This document shows positions 1 to 8,829 of a stretch of DNA of 64,000 bases, in pieces. The stretch spans positions 210,831 through 274,830 of the forward strand of contig NZ_FOKK01000007.1 in the NCBI RefSeq assembly GCF_900112005.1, in the 5' to 3' direction. The stretch comes from Algoriphagus aquimarinus. GTDB lineage: Bacteria; Bacteroidota; Bacteroidia; Cytophagales; Cyclobacteriaceae. Made by a program: the position numbers and the translations under genes. The notes beneath the pieces were generated by a model. That model was not told the origin of the DNA. It worked only from the letters and a program-made list of their open reading frames with translations, and did no database searches. Each line of letters begins with the position of its first letter. The first letter of the stretch is position 1.

Positions 1-2
1 TG

Positions 3-179
3 ATATTTGTGATGGAAGATGGACAAGGCAACCGGATTTCCGGAGCATTTCGACACTTAGAAATTCCTGAAATTGAAGTTCTCCAAATTGAGGACGAGTA
101 CGAATATCTGGATGAAGAATTAATAGAAATGCTGACTGACCGGATTAACTCTACGCTGGGTGTGATTTATAATATCTAG
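3..179 (+). CDS. C-terminal part of a predicted low-molecular-weight tyrosine-phosphatase-like protein (COG4551 type)
   Basis: An open frame runs in from the left edge and stops at TAG 177-179, giving 58 residues. It begins IFVMEDG and contains a segment close to LQIEDEYEYLDEELIEML. Members of the COG4551 predicted tyrosine phosphatase family (about 105-110 residues) end with the same pattern: a hydrophobic strand IFVME, then a basic or polar helix, then I-x-D-x-Y-x-Y and an acidic amphipathic helix. The catalytic Cys-x5-Arg loop would lie upstream, outside the window, so activity cannot be judged. The assignment rests on remembered family pattern only. The following 178 bases to parD hold no gene. 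Confidence 0.55.
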   Translation: MFVMEDGQGNRISGAFRHLEIPEIEVLQIEDEYEYLDEELIEMLTDRINSTLGVIYNI

Positions 180-326
180 GAACAAAGCGGCTAATCAAAA
201 AAACGGCTTTTAATCATAAGTCCACTGCTTACCCCTCCAGCTCTTCAGAGATTTGTAATCTCGAAGCTTATCCGTTGGAATACTAATCCTAACTCAGTAA
301 AACCTCTCTAGTAAACATTTGCATAA

Positions 327-346
327 TTGGTGTATATTTACACCAA
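327..346. promoter_or_regulatory. Operator-like palindrome upstream of parD
   Basis: Perfect inverted repeat with 8-bp arms TTGGTGTA (327-334) and TACACCAA (339-346) around a 4-base spacer, ending 11 bases before the parD start codon. ParD-type antitoxins with a ribbon-helix-helix fold usually repress their own operon through such palindromes. Operator function is inferred from position and symmetry. Confidence 0.6.
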
Positions 347-357
347 ACTAATCAATT

Positions 358-594
358 ATGGGAAGACAGAGCATTTCATTAACCGATCCAAATGACAATT
401 GGCTACAAGAAAGGGTTGCTGCTAAGGAATATGCTAGTAAAAGTGAGTTGGTAAATGACCTGATTCGACAAGAACGAAAACGGCAGGAAAGTATAGCCTT
501 GCTTCGACTAGAATTGATAAAAGGTGAAGAAAGTGGCTACTCCAAGAAAACTAAGGATGAGATTTTAGCCTTAGCAAAAAACGGCCTAAAATGA
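358..594 (+). CDS. parD: ParD-like ribbon-helix-helix antitoxin
   Basis: The 78-residue protein begins MGRQSISLTDPNDNWL and continues with YASKSELVNDLIRQ, the strand-helix-helix pattern of CopG/ParD antitoxins (residues about 3-45). The acidic and basic C-terminal tail (residues 50-78) is where ParD proteins wrap around ParE. The stop codon overlaps the start of the next gene by four bases (ATGA at 591-594), typical of translational coupling in type II toxin-antitoxin operons. It should neutralise the ParE product and repress the operon at the palindrome just upstream. ATG is preceded by no strong Shine-Dalgarno sequence, as is usual in Bacteroidota. Confidence 0.88.
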   Translation: MGRQSISLTDPNDNWLQERVAAKEYASKSELVNDLIRQERKRQESIALLRLELIKGEESGYSKKTKDEILALAKNGLK

Positions 595-866
595 CTTACC
601 TGCTCAGTCAAGAAGCAGAAGACGATATTGTTCGAATATACAGATTCGGCTTTATGAACTTTGGGGAAGTGCAGGCTGATAAATATTTCGAGGCACTTTT
701 CAACTGTTTTGAAAGAATTGGTGAAAACCCTTACCAATTCCCGCAAGCATCAAATATTCGACAATCTTATCATTATTGTGTTTGTGGATCCGATACAATC
801 TATTTCAAACTAACTACTGATGAATTACCAGAAATAATTCGAATAATAGGAAGACAAGAATTCTAG
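591..866 (+). CDS. parE: ParE/RelE-family toxin
   Basis: The 91-residue protein starts MTYLLSQEAEDDIVRIY, the N-terminal strand and helix of the ParE plasmid-stabilisation toxin family. It ends with the usual beta hairpin (YHYCVCGSDTIYFKL, then EIIRIIGRQEF), where family members carry an I-x-R-I-x-G-R-x-x-F motif; IIRIIGRQEF fits. ParE toxins characterised so far poison DNA gyrase, while RelE relatives cleave mRNA. The sequence lacks the catalytic residues expected of RelE, so a gyrase-type ParE is more likely. Coupled to parD by a 4-base overlap. About 240 bases without a gene follow. Confidence 0.88.
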   Translation: MTYLLSQEAEDDIVRIYRFGFMNFGEVQADKYFEALFNCFERIGENPYQFPQASNIRQSYHYCVCGSDTIYFKLTTDELPEIIRIIGRQEF

Positions 867-1038
867 AATAACCATAACATAATAGAAATCAGAAAAGTGA
901 ATACATCCAACTATTTAAACGCACCAGCCCCTGCCTTTTAGCAAGAGCAATTTTTGGATTAGAGACTAGCGAAAGTATAATTAGCTCTTCTGGATTTGCA
1001 ATCTCCAATCTAAGAAACTATCGAAAACATGAAATATT

Positions 1039-1084
1039 TCGATCGTAACCGAAAATTAACATGTAAATTTTCGGTTACGATCGA
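1039..1084. repeat. Perfect 19-bp inverted repeat before the DUF4143 ATPase
   Basis: Left arm 1039-1057 and right arm 1066-1084 are exact reverse complements (each contains CGATCGTAACCGAAAA or its complement) around the 8-base spacer AACATGTA. The outer flanks are also roughly symmetric (ATATTT left, AATTTACATATTT right). The element ends 21 bases before the GTG start of the ATPase. It could be an operator, a transcript hairpin controlling that gene, or a recombination or repair target. It lacks a following T run, so it is not a standard terminator. Confidence 0.75.
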
Positions 1085-1105
1085 GAATTTACATATTTTT
1101 AACTC

Positions 1106-2233
1106 GTGATATCTCGTCAAATAGAATCTGAGCTGCGAAAAAGGATTCATCAAGGAAAGCTTTTGGTAATCATCGGGCCTAGACAGGTAGGGAAAACTAC
1201 GCTCATGAAGCAGGTCTTGGATTTTCCTAATGAGAAAGTTTTATGGCTGAATTGCGATAACCCAGATGATCGCCAGAGCCTTTTTGAAGTTACAACTTCA
1301 GCCCTAAAGTCCCTTATCGGAGGTTATAAATTGGTAGTAATTGACGAAGCTCAACGTGTACCAAATATTGGTCTTACGTTGAAAATATTGGCAGACGAAT
1401 TTCCCGAAGTTCAAGTCATAGCTTCAGGTTCATCAGCATTAGACTTAGCCAACTCAATTAAAGAGCCGTTGACAGGTCGCAAACGAGAGTTTCAACTTTA
1501 CCCAATTTCTACACAAGAACTTTGCTTGCATACTTCTCCTAGGGAAGAGAAACGACTTTTGGAGCGGCGGATGATCTTTGGCTTTTATCCAGAAGTAATC
1601 AATCATCCAAGCGAAGCACAAGAAGCACTTCAGGAAATTACCAGCAGCTATCTCTACAAAGATATTTTGAGTTTGGCGGATGTTCGTATGCCTACAGTTT
1701 TACAGAAGTTATTACTGGCTTTGGCACTTCAGGTCGGTTCAGAGGTTACATTCAATGACCTGGGAAATACAATTGGGATAGATAAGGAAACAGCAGAAAA
1801 ATATCTAGACTTGCTAGAAAAGGCATTTGTGATTTTTCGTCTGAACTCGTTTAGCAGGAATATGCGTCGAGAGCTCAAAAAAAGCAGAAAGATCTACTTT
1901 TGGGACAACGGCGTGCGAAATGCCATTATCAATAATTTCAACTCCTTGGATTTACGAAATGACAAAGGAGCGCTTTGGGAGAATTTCATAATCAGTGAGC
2001 GAATGAAATACCTGAGCTACAATCGCATTCATTCTAACGTTTATTTTTGGAGGACAACGACAGGGAAAGAACTGGACTGGCTGGAAGAGCGTGAAGGCAA
2101 GTTATTTGCTTTTGAGGCGAAATGGAATCCAGAGCGAAGGGCCAAATTGCCTCTGGGCTTTGAAGAGGCATATCCCGAAACTGAGTTTCGAGTTGTTAAT
2201 AGAGAAAATTATTTGGATGTGATCACAAAATAG
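1106..2233 (+). CDS. DUF4143-type AAA ATPase
   Basis: The 375-residue protein has a P-loop IGPRQVGKTTL (residues 23-33), a Walker B VVIDEAQRV (about 77-85) and a sensor-like IASGSSALDL. It ends with the DUF4143 region, including ELDWLEE and AFEAKWN, which resembles a degenerate PDDEXK nuclease fold. This is the widespread ATP-binding family often called archaeal-type ATPases; its substrate is unknown. The GTG start is forced: a stop codon lies at 1100-1102 in the same frame and the next ATG would remove the P-loop. The gene stands alone next to parDE and carries a striking inverted repeat just upstream, a setting common for horizontally acquired stress or defence cargo. Confidence 0.85.
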   Translation: MISRQIESELRKRIHQGKLLVIIGPRQVGKTTLMKQVLDFPNEKVLWLNCDNPDDRQSLFEVTTSALKSLIGGYKLVVIDEAQRVPNIGLTLKILADEFPEVQVIASGSSALDLANSIKEPLTGRKREFQLYPISTQELCLHTSPREEKRLLERRMIFGFYPEVINHPSEAQEALQEITSSYLYKDILSLADVRMPTVLQKLLLALALQVGSEVTFNDLGNTIGIDKETAEKYLDLLEKAFVIFRLNSFSRNMRRELKKSRKIYFWDNGVRNAIINNFNSLDLRNDKGALWENFIISERMKYLSYNRIHSNVYFWRTTTGKELDWLEEREGKLFAFEAKWNPERRAKLPLGFEEAYPETEFRVVNRENYLDVITK

Positions 2234-2394
2234 AGAAATGATACACTTTTTTTCTATATGGAACCTTTGAAAAATCCCTATTAATCTAACCATTCAAGAG
2301 TGAGTAGCCTTTAATCACACCCTTTTACTTTTTATTCTAAATTTTCTCTATCCAGCTTCTGGAGAAGCAGGATAACTCAGGTTGGTGAGCCCGC

Positions 2395-2440
2395 CGAACC
2401 ATTGCGACCTCTGCGAAACCTCCGTGGTCTCTGCGGTTAA
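2395..2440. repeat. Dispersed intergenic repeat (CTCTGCG.../...CTGCGGTTAA type)
   Basis: The stretch has internally repeated CTCTGCG-like words and ends TCTCTGCGGTTAA. A related copy in the other orientation, beginning TTAACCACAGAGCACGCGGA, lies at 36462-36500. Both sit between genes. They resemble a low-complexity dispersed repeat found in many Bacteroidota intergenic regions; function unknown. Confidence 0.5.
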
Positions 2441-2442
2441 TC

Positions 2443-2485
2443 AAAAAAATGCCCCCATCAAGCACATCGCTTTCTGGGGGCATTT
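2443..2485 (-). terminator. Rho-independent terminator of the efflux operon
   Basis: Read on the minus strand, AAATGCCCCC pairs with GGGGGCATTT (arms 2476-2485 and 2447-2456) and is followed by a run of seven T. It lies 22 bases after the stop codon of the RND pump gene, the last gene of the minus-strand operon. Confidence 0.85.
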
Positions 2486-2507
2486 GAATTATAATTAGAT
2501 AAACTAC

Positions 2508-5500
2508 TTAATGATTCTCGTGCTGTGTGGGATCATAGTTGGCTTCCAACTCTGCCAAGCCTTTTTTACCATAAGCGATTCTTGTAATCACCACGTATAA
2601 GACTGGCACAAAGAAGATCGCTAAGAAGGTTGCTGCAAGCATCCCTCCGATCACTGTCCAACCGATGGTTTGACGTGCTACTGCTCCTGCACCGTTGGAG
2701 ATTGCCAGTGGCAATACGCCTAGTATAAATGCCAGGGAAGTCATAATAATCGGTCTTAGTCGAAGTTGCACCGCATCGATAGTCGCATCGACTAGTGGCA
2801 CTCCTCTATCCACTCGCTCTTTGGCAAATTCCACAATCAAAATCGCATTTTTCGCAGCTAGACCGATCAGCGTAATCAGACCGATCTGAGCGTAGATGTT
2901 ATTATCCAATTTTGGTAGGAAGTGCAAGGCTACTATCGCCCCAAAAGCTCCCAATGGCAAGGCAAGCAATACCGAGAACGGAACTGACCAGCTTTCGTAA
3001 AGCGATGCCAGAAGCAAGGAAACCAGCACTATCGCCAGTGCAAATATCAGGATGGTGGCATTTCCGGAAGACAATTCCTCCCTACTCAAACCAGAGAAAT
3101 CATATCCATAACCTCCTGGAAGCACTTCTGCCGCCACTTCTTCCAAAGCTGCCAGCGCTTGTCCAGAACTATAACCCGGAGCTGCATTTCCGTTCACTTC
3201 TGCTGATCTGAACAAGTTGTAGTGAGAAATAACCGGAGCATTTTCTACCACTTCATAACTTACCACAGCGCTAAGCGGAACGGATTGACCACTGCTTCCC
3301 ATCACATAATACTGTCTCAAATCTTCTATCTCAGTACGATAAGATGTATCTGCCTGAGCAACTACCCGGAAATTACGGCCGTATCTAGTGAAATCATTGA
3401 CATAGGAACTACCCATAAAACCAGACATGGTTGAGAATATTTCAGTCAATGGGACACCAAGTTTCTTGGCTTTCTCACGATCAACAGTCACATGATATCC
3501 TGGTGTTTTGGCAGTAAAGAAGCTATAAGCCATGGCGATTTCGGGACGCTGATTTGCGGCAGCGAGAAACTGCCCAAGTACTCCCTCAAATTCCTTGATA
3601 TCTGTATTGCCTCCACGATTCTCAAGCATAAAACTGAAACCTCCCGTAGAACCCAAACCTGGAATCGCCGGTGGTGGCACCACCACAATCCGGGCATCAG
3701 TGATACTGGCAAACTTCTGATTCAACTGCGCCATGATACCATAAAGCTGCTGAGAAGGTTCTTTTCTCTGATCCCATGGAGTCATCTGAATAAAGAACGT
3801 GGCCGAGTTAGACTTGAAAGAGAAGTTAATCACATTCAGTCCACCGATTCCCGTCACATTATTAATCCCATCAGTATCCAACAAGATTTCGTTTATCTCC
3901 TCCATCACTGCTCTAGTTCTGGTGCTGGATGATCCTTCCGGTAGCTCCATAGAGATATAAAGTCTTCCCTCATCTTCTGTAGGCAAGAATCCAGTTGGCT
4001 TGGTCTGGAATAGACCAAAAGTAGCGGCGAAAATACAGATCAAAAGTATCATCACAAGTGGAGCTCTCTTTATACTGTTTTGTACGCCCCGTGAGTACGA
4101 GTTGGTGGTTTTCGCAAACCAAATATTGAATTTGTAGAAGAACTTGTTTAAGCCTTTTCCATTCTCATTTACCTCAGATGGTTTCAGCAAAAGCACACAC
4201 AAGGCCGGAGTCAAACTCAAGGCTACGAAAGCAGAAATCAATACCGAGATCGCAATGGTAATCGCAAACTGCTGATACATTCTACCTACGATTCCAGGAA
4301 TAAATCCTACAGGAATAAATACCGCGGCCAAAATCAATGCGATTGCAATTACTGGTGCAGTGATATCCTTCATCGCAAGTCGTGTAGCTTCTTTCGCAGA
4401 AATCTTCTTGCTATCGATGTAATGCTGCACAGCCTCCACTACCACAATCGCATCATCCACCACAATACCTATCGCTAACACAAAACCGAAAAGCGTCAGC
4501 GTATTGATAGTAAACCCTAGAAGCGGGAAGAAAATGAACGTACCGATAATAGAAACCGGAATGGCCAAAACCGGAACCAACGTAGCTCTCCAACTCTGTA
4601 AGAACAGGAATACAACTATGATCACCAGAAGCAAAGCCTCCGCAAAGGTTTTTAGCACCTCATTGATAGACACTTCCACCACGGACACCGATTCAAAAGA
4701 AACGATGTACTCCATATCTGGAGGGAAAGAAGCCTTCAAGTCATCCATGGCAGCATATACTCCTTCGGCAGTCGCCAAGGCATTACTTCCTGGTGCTTGA
4801 TATACCAAGAGAATGGCATTATCCTCTCCATTCAGCATGGAATATCTGCCGTAGTCAAACTGTCCCAGTTCGATTCGGGCTACATCTTTCAGGTAAACCA
4901 AGGAACCATCTTCAGGATTGGTTCTAAGAATGATGTCCTCAAAGTCTTCCGCTCTTTCCAAACGTCCATTTACGGTGATCGGGTATTCGAACGTCTGCGT
5001 ATCAAACTGCGGCATACCACCTACAGTTCCGGCTGCTACCTGAAGGTTTTGCTCCTGAATAGCAGCAGTCACATCACGGGCTGAAATCTTGTATTGAGCC
5101 AATTTATCCGGCTTCAACCATACGCGCATACTGAAATCCTGACCAATCGCTGTAATATCCCCCACTCCTTCTACCCTTAGCAAAGCATCTTTGATAAAGA
5201 TGTTCGTATAGTTGGAAAGGAATTTTGGATCGTGAGTTCTATTTGGTGATGATAAACTGATCACCATCATAATACTTGGATTTCTCTTTCTTACCGTGAC
5301 ACCAAGTCTTCTTACAGCTTCAGGTAATCCTGGCTCAGCAATACTTACCCTGTTTTGTACATCCAAAGTTGCCATGTTGATGTCTGTCCCTACTTCGAAG
5401 GTGACGTTCATCTGCATCTGACCCGTATTGGTATTGTTGGAGGAAATGTAAGCCATCCCCGGTGTACCGTTAATCTGAGTTTCTATTGGCGTGGCTACAG

Positions 5501-5681
5501 TCTGCTCCACCGTAGTGGCATCTGCGCCGGTATAATTGGCCGATACAGAAACTACCGGCGGAGTAATGTCCGGATACTGGGTTACTGGCAAATTGAGGAT
5601 CGCCAGCACACCCACGAGCACGATCACAATGGATATGACCATTGCGGTGACGGGCCGTTTTATAAATACATCTGATATCAT
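2508..5681 (-). CDS. RND efflux pump inner-membrane permease (HAE1 family, AcrB-like)
   Basis: 1057 residues, the usual length for the hydrophobe/amphiphile efflux family. It starts MISDVFIKRPVTAMVISIVIVLVG, the classical first membrane helix, and has two halves, each with one plus five further membrane helices flanking large periplasmic loops. The proton-relay Asp pair is visible in helix 4 (AIGIVVDDAIVVVEA) and the matching Lys in helix 10 (LAAKNAILIVEFAKERVDRG). It exports drugs, dyes or detergents using the proton gradient, together with the adaptor and TolC-like channel encoded just upstream on the same strand. A 30-base gap separates it from the adaptor gene. Terminated by a strong hairpin. 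Substrate cannot be read from sequence. Confidence 0.95.
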   Translation of the reverse strand: MISDVFIKRPVTAMVISIVIVLVGVLAILNLPVTQYPDITPPVVSVSANYTGADATTVEQTVATPIETQINGTPGMAYISSNNTNTGQMQMNVTFEVGTDINMATLDVQNRVSIAEPGLPEAVRRLGVTVRKRNPSIMMVISLSSPNRTHDPKFLSNYTNIFIKDALLRVEGVGDITAIGQDFSMRVWLKPDKLAQYKISARDVTAAIQEQNLQVAAGTVGGMPQFDTQTFEYPITVNGRLERAEDFEDIILRTNPEDGSLVYLKDVARIELGQFDYGRYSMLNGEDNAILLVYQAPGSNALATAEGVYAAMDDLKASFPPDMEYIVSFESVSVVEVSINEVLKTFAEALLLVIIVVFLFLQSWRATLVPVLAIPVSIIGTFIFFPLLGFTINTLTLFGFVLAIGIVVDDAIVVVEAVQHYIDSKKISAKEATRLAMKDITAPVIAIALILAAVFIPVGFIPGIVGRMYQQFAITIAISVLISAFVALSLTPALCVLLLKPSEVNENGKGLNKFFYKFNIWFAKTTNSYSRGVQNSIKRAPLVMILLICIFAATFGLFQTKPTGFLPTEDEGRLYISMELPEGSSSTRTRAVMEEINEILLDTDGINNVTGIGGLNVINFSFKSNSATFFIQMTPWDQRKEPSQQLYGIMAQLNQKFASITDARIVVVPPPAIPGLGSTGGFSFMLENRGGNTDIKEFEGVLGQFLAAANQRPEIAMAYSFFTAKTPGYHVTVDREKAKKLGVPLTEIFSTMSGFMGSSYVNDFTRYGRNFRVVAQADTSYRTEIEDLRQYYVMGSSGQSVPLSAVVSYEVVENAPVISHYNLFRSAEVNGNAAPGYSSGQALAALEEVAAEVLPGGYGYDFSGLSREELSSGNATILIFALAIVLVSLLLASLYESWSVPFSVLLALPLGAFGAIVALHFLPKLDNNIYAQIGLITLIGLAAKNAILIVEFAKERVDRGVPLVDATIDAVQLRLRPIIMTSLAFILGVLPLAISNGAGAVARQTIGWTVIGGMLAATFLAIFFVPVLYVVITRIAYGKKGLAELEANYDPTQHENH

Positions 5682-5711
5682 GTTATCTTATTATCTAGGC
5701 AATGGAAAAAT

Positions 5712-6827
5712 TTATTGTTGGCCTGGAGCCGCGGTAGTTATTTGGGCTCCTTGACGAAGCTTTTGAATACCACTGACTACAATTTCTTGTCCTGCCTTGA
5801 GGCCTTCACGTACGACTATATCAGCCCCTATTTCAGTTCCAAGTCTCACCACTTGCTGCTGAACAGTCTGATCCTCGCCTACTACATAGACAAAGTACTC
5901 TCCCATTTGCTCCGTTACGGCCTTGTAAGGAATGATCAGTTGCTCACCAAGATCCTGGTTTAGGACTTGAAGATTTACAGTCATTCCGGCAATAAGCTCT
6001 CTGTTTGGATTAGGGAATTGCACTCGAAGAGCGATTGTACCGGATTGTCTGCCAACGGCACGATCAATGGTCGTAAATGTCCCATTGAAAGGATAGATAC
6101 TGTTATCGCTAAAACGAATTCTGAAAAGAGAATCAGGGTTATCCTCAGCTCTTAGCATCTTATTGAATCTTGGAATCTCACGCTCATTGACCACAAAGTT
6201 CAAAGCCATAGGATCATTAGAGGAAAGAGTGTTTAGCAGCGGCTGTCCAGGTGAAACCTGCGCGCCCATTCTTACCTGAGAAATTCCCACAGTGCCATCA
6301 AAAGGAGCTGTAAGTACAGAATAACTATAATCTGTGCTTGAGGATGCAAGCTGTGCTTGTGCTGAGCTCAATTGAGCTTTCGCATCCAGTACAGCACTTT
6401 CTGCATAATCCAATTGCTGCTTTGCAATCGCATCTTGCTCATCCAGTCTCTTATATCGATCGTAATCCTTGCTCACTTTCGCAAGATTAGCTTTGGCACT
6501 TTCTACCAAGGCTTGTGCTTGCTGCTGTGAAGCGGCGTATTTGCTTCGGTCGATTTCATAGAGCTTCTGCCCCTTTTTTACTTCCTGTCCATCCTGAACA
6601 TAAATATTCGTGATATAACCACCGATCTGAGGCCTGATTTCAACTTCATTCAGTGGCACAAGGGTGGATGGGTATTCGTCAATACCCGTAACGGATTTAC
6701 TGATTACCGTGTAAGTGGTCACAGCTACTGCTGGAGGAGCTTGCTGTCCCGCCTGCTGCTTTGGCCCACAGGAAAAACCCGCTATTAGCAAGGCCGAAAA
6801 AGCTACAAGTTTGTATGATAAATTCAT
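5712..6827 (-). CDS. RND efflux periplasmic adaptor lipoprotein (AcrA-like, MFP family)
   Basis: 371 residues. The N-terminal signal ends in a lipobox, LLIAGFSCG, so the protein is probably lipid-anchored. It shows the adaptor order: lipoyl half-motif (GGYITNIYVQDGQEVKKGQ), an alpha-helical hairpin rich in Ala, Gln and Lys (about residues 95-165), the second lipoyl half (YSVLTAPFDGTVG) and beta-barrel and membrane-proximal domains (IAGMTVNLQV, LRQGAQI). It bridges the RND pump and the outer-membrane channel. It lies between those two genes with short gaps (28 and 30 bases), consistent with one transcript. Confidence 0.94.
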   Translation of the reverse strand: MNLSYKLVAFSALLIAGFSCGPKQQAGQQAPPAVAVTTYTVISKSVTGIDEYPSTLVPLNEVEIRPQIGGYITNIYVQDGQEVKKGQKLYEIDRSKYAASQQQAQALVESAKANLAKVSKDYDRYKRLDEQDAIAKQQLDYAESAVLDAKAQLSSAQAQLASSSTDYSYSVLTAPFDGTVGISQVRMGAQVSPGQPLLNTLSSNDPMALNFVVNEREIPRFNKMLRAEDNPDSLFRIRFSDNSIYPFNGTFTTIDRAVGRQSGTIALRVQFPNPNRELIAGMTVNLQVLNQDLGEQLIIPYKAVTEQMGEYFVYVVGEDQTVQQQVVRLGTEIGADIVVREGLKAGQEIVVSGIQKLRQGAQITTAAPGQQ

Positions 6828-6855
6828 ATAAATTAAAATTTAAAGGGGATTCTAA

Positions 6856-8175
6856 TTAGTTGATAGTACCTAATGCTTTTTCTAAGTCAAGCTTGTCTTC
6901 CAACACCTGATAAAATGCATTGATATGGTTGATTTGGGCTGTTTGTAGATCTGTCTCTGCTACGACAAGCTCCACGTAAGCTTTGATTCCTTCGTCATAC
7001 TGGAGCTTGATGATGTTATAGACTTCTTCAGCCATCTCCATATTTTCTCTGATCAATTGCCATTCGTAAACACTGGAATTGTATGCTGCCAATGCAGTGG
7101 AATATTCTGTTCTAATCTGCTTGCTTAGATTCTCAATTTCTATGTTCCCTCGATCTACTTGCAGTTCGGCAGCTTTCACCTGGTGGATTCGCTTTCCTCC
7201 TTGAAAAATAGGAATGGACAGATTCAGCCCTACTGCTGAAATTGGGTAGGCAGTTTGGTACAGCTCTGAGAAATTCGCATTGAAATAATTCAAATTATAT
7301 CTGTAATAAGCAGAGAGCTGAGGGAGGTAATTCCATTTTGCATAGCCTGTCTGAATTTCATTCAGTGTTTGCTGAGTTTGCAAAAGTTTATACTCCACAC
7401 GATTCTCTAGCATCAGTGGATCCGCAGCATCTTCAGCTATTTTACCTTCTGCCCTCTGAGTATCAAATTCTATAGTAAAATCAAAATCCTCAGGATAACC
7501 CATCAATTGCTTTAGGTAATCATACTTAGCTTCGAAGGAATTCGCGACTCTATTTCTATCACTCTTCACATTAGTCAAAGCAATGGACGCACGTTGATAA
7601 TCCGTCTTATCTACCAATCCCGCATCGAATCTGCTATAAGCATCTTTGTATTGCTTCTCCAGACGACCTAAGTTTTGATCGAGGATATTCAGCTGCTCTT
7701 CTGATAAGAGGATAGAGTAAAAAGCTTTACTCACATCCACGACGGTTTTAATCTTCGCATTCTCAATGACCTGCTGCAGTTGCTGACGGTAATATTTTGA
7801 AGTCTTCGACGCAAACAGCTGATCTCTGTTGAACAAGGTCTGATCCGCCTGAAACAAAACATTAGAGTTATAAGGCTGACCAAAAGTGATCAACTGATCG
7901 CCGATGATCTGCTGCTGAAGTTTGATATTATATGCTCCCGCCGCTGAGGCAGTGATCTGAGGATACCAATCTGCCAAATTAGATTTGATGTTACGGTCTC
8001 CTATCTCCTCGTCAATCTGAGCCTGCCTGATGATCGGACTTTGCACAAGTGCAAATTCAACCACCTGATCCAAGGTCAAAACACCTTGGGGCACAGCACT
8101 TTCTTCCTGACTGTAGGCGGCTTTTGACAAGAACATAATACTCAGTCCCACCAACAGTAAACGTTTTTTGAACAT
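6856..8175 (-). CDS. TolC-family outer-membrane efflux channel
   Basis: 439 residues with a cleavable signal peptide (MFKKRLLLVGLSIMFLSKAAYSQ). The mature part shows the two-repeat, long-helix architecture of outer-membrane efflux proteins: LTLDQVVEFALVQSP near the start, alternating strands (LSAYYRYNLNYF) and the later helix pair ending IKLQYDEGIKAYVELVVAETDLQTAQINHINAFYQ, a typical OEP motif. It forms the exit duct for the neighbouring RND pump. Encoded first among the three structural genes, 45 bases after the TetR regulator. Confidence 0.93.
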   Translation of the reverse strand: MFKKRLLLVGLSIMFLSKAAYSQEESAVPQGVLTLDQVVEFALVQSPIIRQAQIDEEIGDRNIKSNLADWYPQITASAAGAYNIKLQQQIIGDQLITFGQPYNSNVLFQADQTLFNRDQLFASKTSKYYRQQLQQVIENAKIKTVVDVSKAFYSILLSEEQLNILDQNLGRLEKQYKDAYSRFDAGLVDKTDYQRASIALTNVKSDRNRVANSFEAKYDYLKQLMGYPEDFDFTIEFDTQRAEGKIAEDAADPLMLENRVEYKLLQTQQTLNEIQTGYAKWNYLPQLSAYYRYNLNYFNANFSELYQTAYPISAVGLNLSIPIFQGGKRIHQVKAAELQVDRGNIEIENLSKQIRTEYSTALAAYNSSVYEWQLIRENMEMAEEVYNIIKLQYDEGIKAYVELVVAETDLQTAQINHINAFYQVLEDKLDLEKALGTIN

Positions 8176-8220
8176 GTGTGTAATAATTAATTGGTTTGAG
8201 TTTGAAAAAAGGTCTTTGGG

Positions 8221-8799
8221 TTATTTAGCTTTGATGCCATCCCATATCAAGTGGGATATCTCATCCAGCACCATGTTATTTTTGGCAAGTTTATTTTTGA
8301 AATTCTTCTTGATCCGCACAATAGAATTCACGTTCGTGTTCACAAGGATGGAAAGTACTATTGGGTTTAACTCCTTAATCTCTCCCCTCTTAATCCCTTC
8401 ATTGAAAAAAGAGTAAGCGTACTCATGCCAGGCGTTGGGTTTATTCTGTGTCTCTTCTGAGTTGAAAGGAGAATTCAAAAACTGATCATAAAATCCATGA
8501 ATAGAAGGGTTTAGCTCATAAAAATCGGTTAAATTTTTCCAATAATTATAAAATCTATCCTTAAATGACAGAGAGATATCGTCCCGCTCGGTCACATAAT
8601 TTTTAATTTCCTCTACCACATATTCATAGATGCCTAAGATCAAATCGTCCTTATTCTCAAAATAAGTATAGATCGTACCTGCAGCTACTCCTGCATTCTT
8701 GGCAACCATACTTACTGGGCAACCATGAAACCCGTGCTCCTGAATCAAACAGAGCGCGCTTTTGATAATACACTTCTTTTTATCTACTAAATTATCCAT
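8221..8799 (-). CDS. TetR/AcrR-family transcriptional regulator of the efflux operon
   Basis: 192 residues from ATG (8797-8799). A longer frame starting with TTG at 8826 exists but would place the start inside the palindrome at 8812-8829, so the ATG is preferred. The N-terminal helix-turn-helix is clear: SMVAKNAGVAAGTIYTYFENKDDLILGIYEY. The C-terminal ligand domain is divergent, as usual. It heads the minus-strand operon with tolC, adaptor and RND pump and most likely represses it until a pump substrate binds. The operator-like site directly upstream supports autoregulation. Confidence 0.9.
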   Translation of the reverse strand: MDNLVDKKKCIIKSALCLIQEHGFHGCPVSMVAKNAGVAAGTIYTYFENKDDLILGIYEYVVEEIKNYVTERDDISLSFKDRFYNYWKNLTDFYELNPSIHGFYDQFLNSPFNSEETQNKPNAWHEYAYSFFNEGIKRGEIKELNPIVLSILVNTNVNSIVRIKKNFKNKLAKNNMVLDEISHLIWDGIKAK

Positions 8800-8811
8800 G
8801 GATTTATCGAC

Positions 8812-8829
8812 TGAATGAACGTTCAATCA
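8812..8829. promoter_or_regulatory. TetR-type operator upstream of the efflux operon
   Basis: The segment TGAATGAACGTTCAATCA is symmetric about 8820/8821 with 8 of 9 base pairs matching and a perfect core TGAACGTTCA. It lies 12 bases before the chosen ATG of the TetR gene. Palindromes with this core are common operators of TetR/AcrR regulators controlling efflux pumps; binding here is inferred. Confidence 0.7.

Noticed and set aside
2508..5681. Several plus-strand frames of 60-146 codons antisense to the RND pump
   Set aside because: They are opposite-strand shadows of a strongly conserved coding region and have no family features.
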